Origin: Rhizobacter sp964253025
GTDB lineage: Bacteria; Pseudomonadota; Gammaproteobacteria; Burkholderiales; Burkholderiaceae_C
Length of the DNA: 64,000 nucleotides
Direction: 5' to 3'
Assembly (NCBI RefSeq): GCF_964253025.1
Contig: NZ_CAXUQC020000001.1
Coordinates: forward strand, 4,936,925 to 5,000,924
Position 1 is the stretch's first letter. Each line of letters opens with the position of its first letter. Made by a program: the position numbers and the translations under genes. The notes below the pieces were generated by a model. It was not told where the DNA came from. It ran no database searches and saw only the letters and a program-made list of their open reading frames with translations. Below are positions 61,980 through 64,000 of the stretch, piece after piece.

Positions 61980-63770
61980 ATGAGCTTTCAGGTCTTCGGT
62001 CTGCCCGTCTCCCGTGGTGTCGCCATCGGGCGCGCGGTGCTGGTCGCCTCGAGCCGCATCGACGTCGCGCATTACTTCATCAACGAGACCGATGTCGAGG
62101 CCGAGACCGAGCGCCTACGCGGGGCCCGGGACGCCGTCGCGCTGGAACTCACGACACTCCAGCGCGACTTGCCGGTGGACGCCCCGCCCGAGTTGTCGGC
62201 GTTGCTCGATGTCCACCTGATGCTGTTGCGCGACGAGACGCTGGTGCTGGCCACCAAGCAGTGGATCCGCGAACGGCACTACAACGCCGAGTGGGCCCTG
62301 TCGGCGCAGCTCGAGGTGCTGGCCCGGCAGTTCGACGAAATGGAAGACGACTATCTTCGGGAACGCAAGGCCGACCTGGAGCAGGTGGTGGAGCGGCTGC
62401 TGCGGGCCATGGCACGCGGGCCATCCGTGTCCTATGCACCGGCGCCGGGCGTGCCGCCGCGTGACTTCGCCGGTGAAGATCCGCTCGTTCTGATTGCCAA
62501 CGACATCGCCCCGGCGGACATGTTGCAGTTCAAGCGCAGCGTGTTCACCGGTTTCGTGACCGATGTCGGCGGCAAGACGTCCCACACCGCCATCGTGGCC
62601 CGCAGCATGGACATTCCTGCGGTGGTGGGGGCACGCGAGGCGAGCCGGATCATCCGCCAGGACGACTGGGTCGTCATCGATGGCGACACTGGCGTCGTCG
62701 TCGTCGACCCCTCGCCCATCGTGCTGGAGGAATACCGCTTCCGCCAACGGCAGAGCGGGCTGGAGCGCGACCGCTTGTCACGGCTGCGGCACACGCAGGC
62801 GATTACGCTGGACGGCGAGCGGGTCGAGATGCTCGCGAACATCGAGCTCCCGGGTGACGCTGCCGCTGCGGTGGAGGCAGGCGCCGTGGGCGTCGGGTTG
62901 TTCCGCAGCGAGTTCCTGTTCATGAACCGGGGAGGGGAACTGCCCGGGGAAGAGGAGCAGTTCGAGGCGTACCGCGCAGCGGTTGAGGCGATGAACGGGC
63001 TGCCCGTGACAATTCGCACAGTCGACATCGGTGCCGACAAGCCGTTGGACCGGATGTCCGCCAATGAACTACGGCACGAACACGCCCTCAATCCCGCGCT
63101 CGGCTTGCGTGCCATCCGATGGAGTCTCTCGGAGCCGGGGATGTTTCGGCAGCAGCTCCGTGCCATTCTTCGGGCCAGCGCCCATGGCAAAGTTCGACTG
63201 CTGCTCCCCATGGTGGCGCACCTGGGCGAGGTGCGTCAGGCCTTCGAAGCCATCGCCAAGGCCAAGCAGCAATTGGACGAGGCCGGCAAGGCCTGGGGCA
63301 ACGTGGAAATCGGCACGATGGTCGAGGTGCCGGCCGCCGTCCTGATGCTGCCGCGCCTGCTCAAGCACTTCGACTTCGTGTCCGTGGGCACCAACGACCT
63401 GATCCAGTACACCCTGGCCATCGACCGCGCCGACGAGGCAGTCGCACATTTGTACGACCCATGGCATCCGGCGGTACTGCAGCTCATTCACCGCGCGATC
63501 GCCGAAGCACATGCCGCGGGAAAGCCTGTGAGCATCTGCGGCGAGATGGCGGGCGACACCGCGTTCACCGACGTGTTGCTGGCCATGGGACTTCGCAGCT
63601 TCTCGATGCACCCTTCCCGCATCTCGTCGATCAAGCAACGCGTCCTGCGCGCGGACACCCGCGCCCTTCGCCAACACCTGCAGGAGGTGCTGGCCAGCGA
63701 CGACCCCGAGGCGGTCAGCCAGGGCCTCTTCGCTCCGCGCTCCGCACGCGCCACGCCGACAGCCGCTTGA
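61980..63770 (+). CDS. ptsI: PTS phosphoenolpyruvate-protein phosphotransferase (enzyme I)
   Basis: A 596-residue enzyme that takes phosphate from phosphoenolpyruvate and gives it to HPr. The phosphohistidine is in GGKTSHTAIVARS (near 195), and the PEP-binding core includes GLFRSEFLF, RTVDIGADKPL, SVGTNDLIQY and the active-site cysteine in SICGEMAGD. The length is that of plain enzyme I, without the GAF or nitrogen-PTS extensions. ATG 61980 begins the conserved FQVFGLPVSRGVAIG. It is the same-strand continuation of the IIA-ptsH unit, interrupted by one reverse gene. Confidence 0.95.
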   Translation: MSFQVFGLPVSRGVAIGRAVLVASSRIDVAHYFINETDVEAETERLRGARDAVALELTTLQRDLPVDAPPELSALLDVHLMLLRDETLVLATKQWIRERHYNAEWALSAQLEVLARQFDEMEDDYLRERKADLEQVVERLLRAMARGPSVSYAPAPGVPPRDFAGEDPLVLIANDIAPADMLQFKRSVFTGFVTDVGGKTSHTAIVARSMDIPAVVGAREASRIIRQDDWVVIDGDTGVVVVDPSPIVLEEYRFRQRQSGLERDRLSRLRHTQAITLDGERVEMLANIELPGDAAAAVEAGAVGVGLFRSEFLFMNRGGELPGEEEQFEAYRAAVEAMNGLPVTIRTVDIGADKPLDRMSANELRHEHALNPALGLRAIRWSLSEPGMFRQQLRAILRASAHGKVRLLLPMVAHLGEVRQAFEAIAKAKQQLDEAGKAWGNVEIGTMVEVPAAVLMLPRLLKHFDFVSVGTNDLIQYTLAIDRADEAVAHLYDPWHPAVLQLIHRAIAEAHAAGKPVSICGEMAGDTAFTDVLLAMGLRSFSMHPSRISSIKQRVLRADTRALRQHLQEVLASDDPEAVSQGLFAPRSARATPTAA

Positions 63771-63798
63771 GGCGGCTCAACAATGTGTGACGGTCCTG

Positions 63799-63826
63799 TT
63801 GCACAGGCCAGAAATCGTGCTACAGT
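63799..63826 (+). promoter_or_regulatory. Candidate promoter P1 upstream of the window end
   Basis: TTGCAC (63799-63804), 16 bases, TACAGT (63821-63826). It lies just after ptsI and points right, towards the candidate stable-RNA leader. Confidence 0.4.
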
Positions 63827-63907
63827 CATGGACTTCGCTGATCGCAGCGCGGGACGGCAGCAAGCCAGAACGCAGCGGCGCAAAGCGAAGAAAAGGCAAA
63901 GCGGTTG

Positions 63908-63937
63908 TTGACAGTCTGTAGAAAAGAATGCCACAAT
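63908..63937 (+). promoter_or_regulatory. Candidate strong promoter P2, rRNA-operon-like leader
   Basis: TTGACA (63908-63913), 18 bases, CACAAT (63932-63937), preceded by an A-rich tract. The downstream sequence has no open frame and can fold (CTGA/TCAG with CGC/GCG inside, 63948-63971). A perfect -35, an A-rich upstream tract and a structured non-coding leader in a G+C-rich genome are typical of ribosomal RNA operons; the window ends before any rRNA could be read. Confidence 0.45.
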
Positions 63938-64000
63938 CGTCGTCCTGCTGAACGCTGCGAAACGCGGTCAGCAACGCAGAAGCCAAGCGCTCTGCAATGT

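Overview
The window is a gene-dense, roughly two-thirds G+C stretch of a betaproteobacterial chromosome, almost certainly from the order Burkholderiales (Rubrivivax/Leptothrix/Comamonadaceae-like; I cannot fix the genus). The reasons are the dacC-dat-ybeD-lipB-lipA order, a mannose-type PTS IIA-HPr-enzyme I set, phoH-ybeY, DUF1840, DUF2946, DUF3365 and DUF4197 proteins, a 7TMR-DISM kinase, a PEP-CTERM protein and an OlsB-like acyltransferase. I call 61 protein genes. There is no transposase, phage gene, CRISPR array or tRNA, so this looks like core chromosome with a few accessory pairs.

Left part (0-22 kb): an ABM-fold protein diverges from a large IgaA/UmoB-like membrane protein. A PEP-CTERM HAF-repeat protein, a long GST-like protein and a 3-oxoadipyl-CoA thiolase follow. 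An overlapping pair of cyclic-di-GMP genes (HD-GYP, then PAS-GGDEF-EAL) leads into a run of small metabolic genes (PEBP, histidine phosphatase, sterol desaturase). A DUF2946/TonB-receptor pair, ruvB, a PCu(A)C copper chaperone, fumC, psd and a membrane metallophosphoesterase complete the region.

Middle (22-47 kb): an AraC regulator/SDR pair, a MOSC protein, a Bcr/CflA exporter, a glycerophosphodiesterase and a DUF445 protein, then a TonB siderophore receptor with a Fur-box-like site at its start. Next come an orphan DUF3365-HAMP heme sensor with an unknown partner, and a 7TMR-DISM kinase/NarL regulator pair whose last codon overlaps the start of ruvA. These are followed by phoH-ybeY, hemB-corA divergent from hemJ with a structured, terminated, non-coding interval between them, a VanZ/ferredoxin/hydrolase run, and the D-alanine and lipoate cluster (dacC, dat, ybeD, lipB, lipA).

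Right part (47-64 kb): a secreted subtilase with a Gly-rich C-terminal membrane tail, a complete sugar ABC importer (binding protein, two permeases, ATPase), and a class 3 lipase paired with an exported ankyrin protein that looks like an effector-immunity pair. Then come a TlpA-like thioredoxin, a DUF4197 protein, a kinase-like protein lacking its phosphoacceptor histidine, a CaiB/BaiF CoA-transferase and a lipoprotein. The PTS genes follow, split by an oppositely oriented OlsB-like gene. The window ends in an A-rich strong-promoter region that resembles a ribosomal RNA operon leader.

No single wholly new system is proven. The best candidates for new biology are the lipase/ankyrin pair, the three-hairpin RNA between hemB and hemJ, the IgaA homologue outside the enterics, the phosphoacceptor-less kinase/receiver hybrid, the heme-sensor/GPIA-domain pair and the sensor-regulator-ruvA operon. 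All positions were read by eye; no similarity search or folding program was run.
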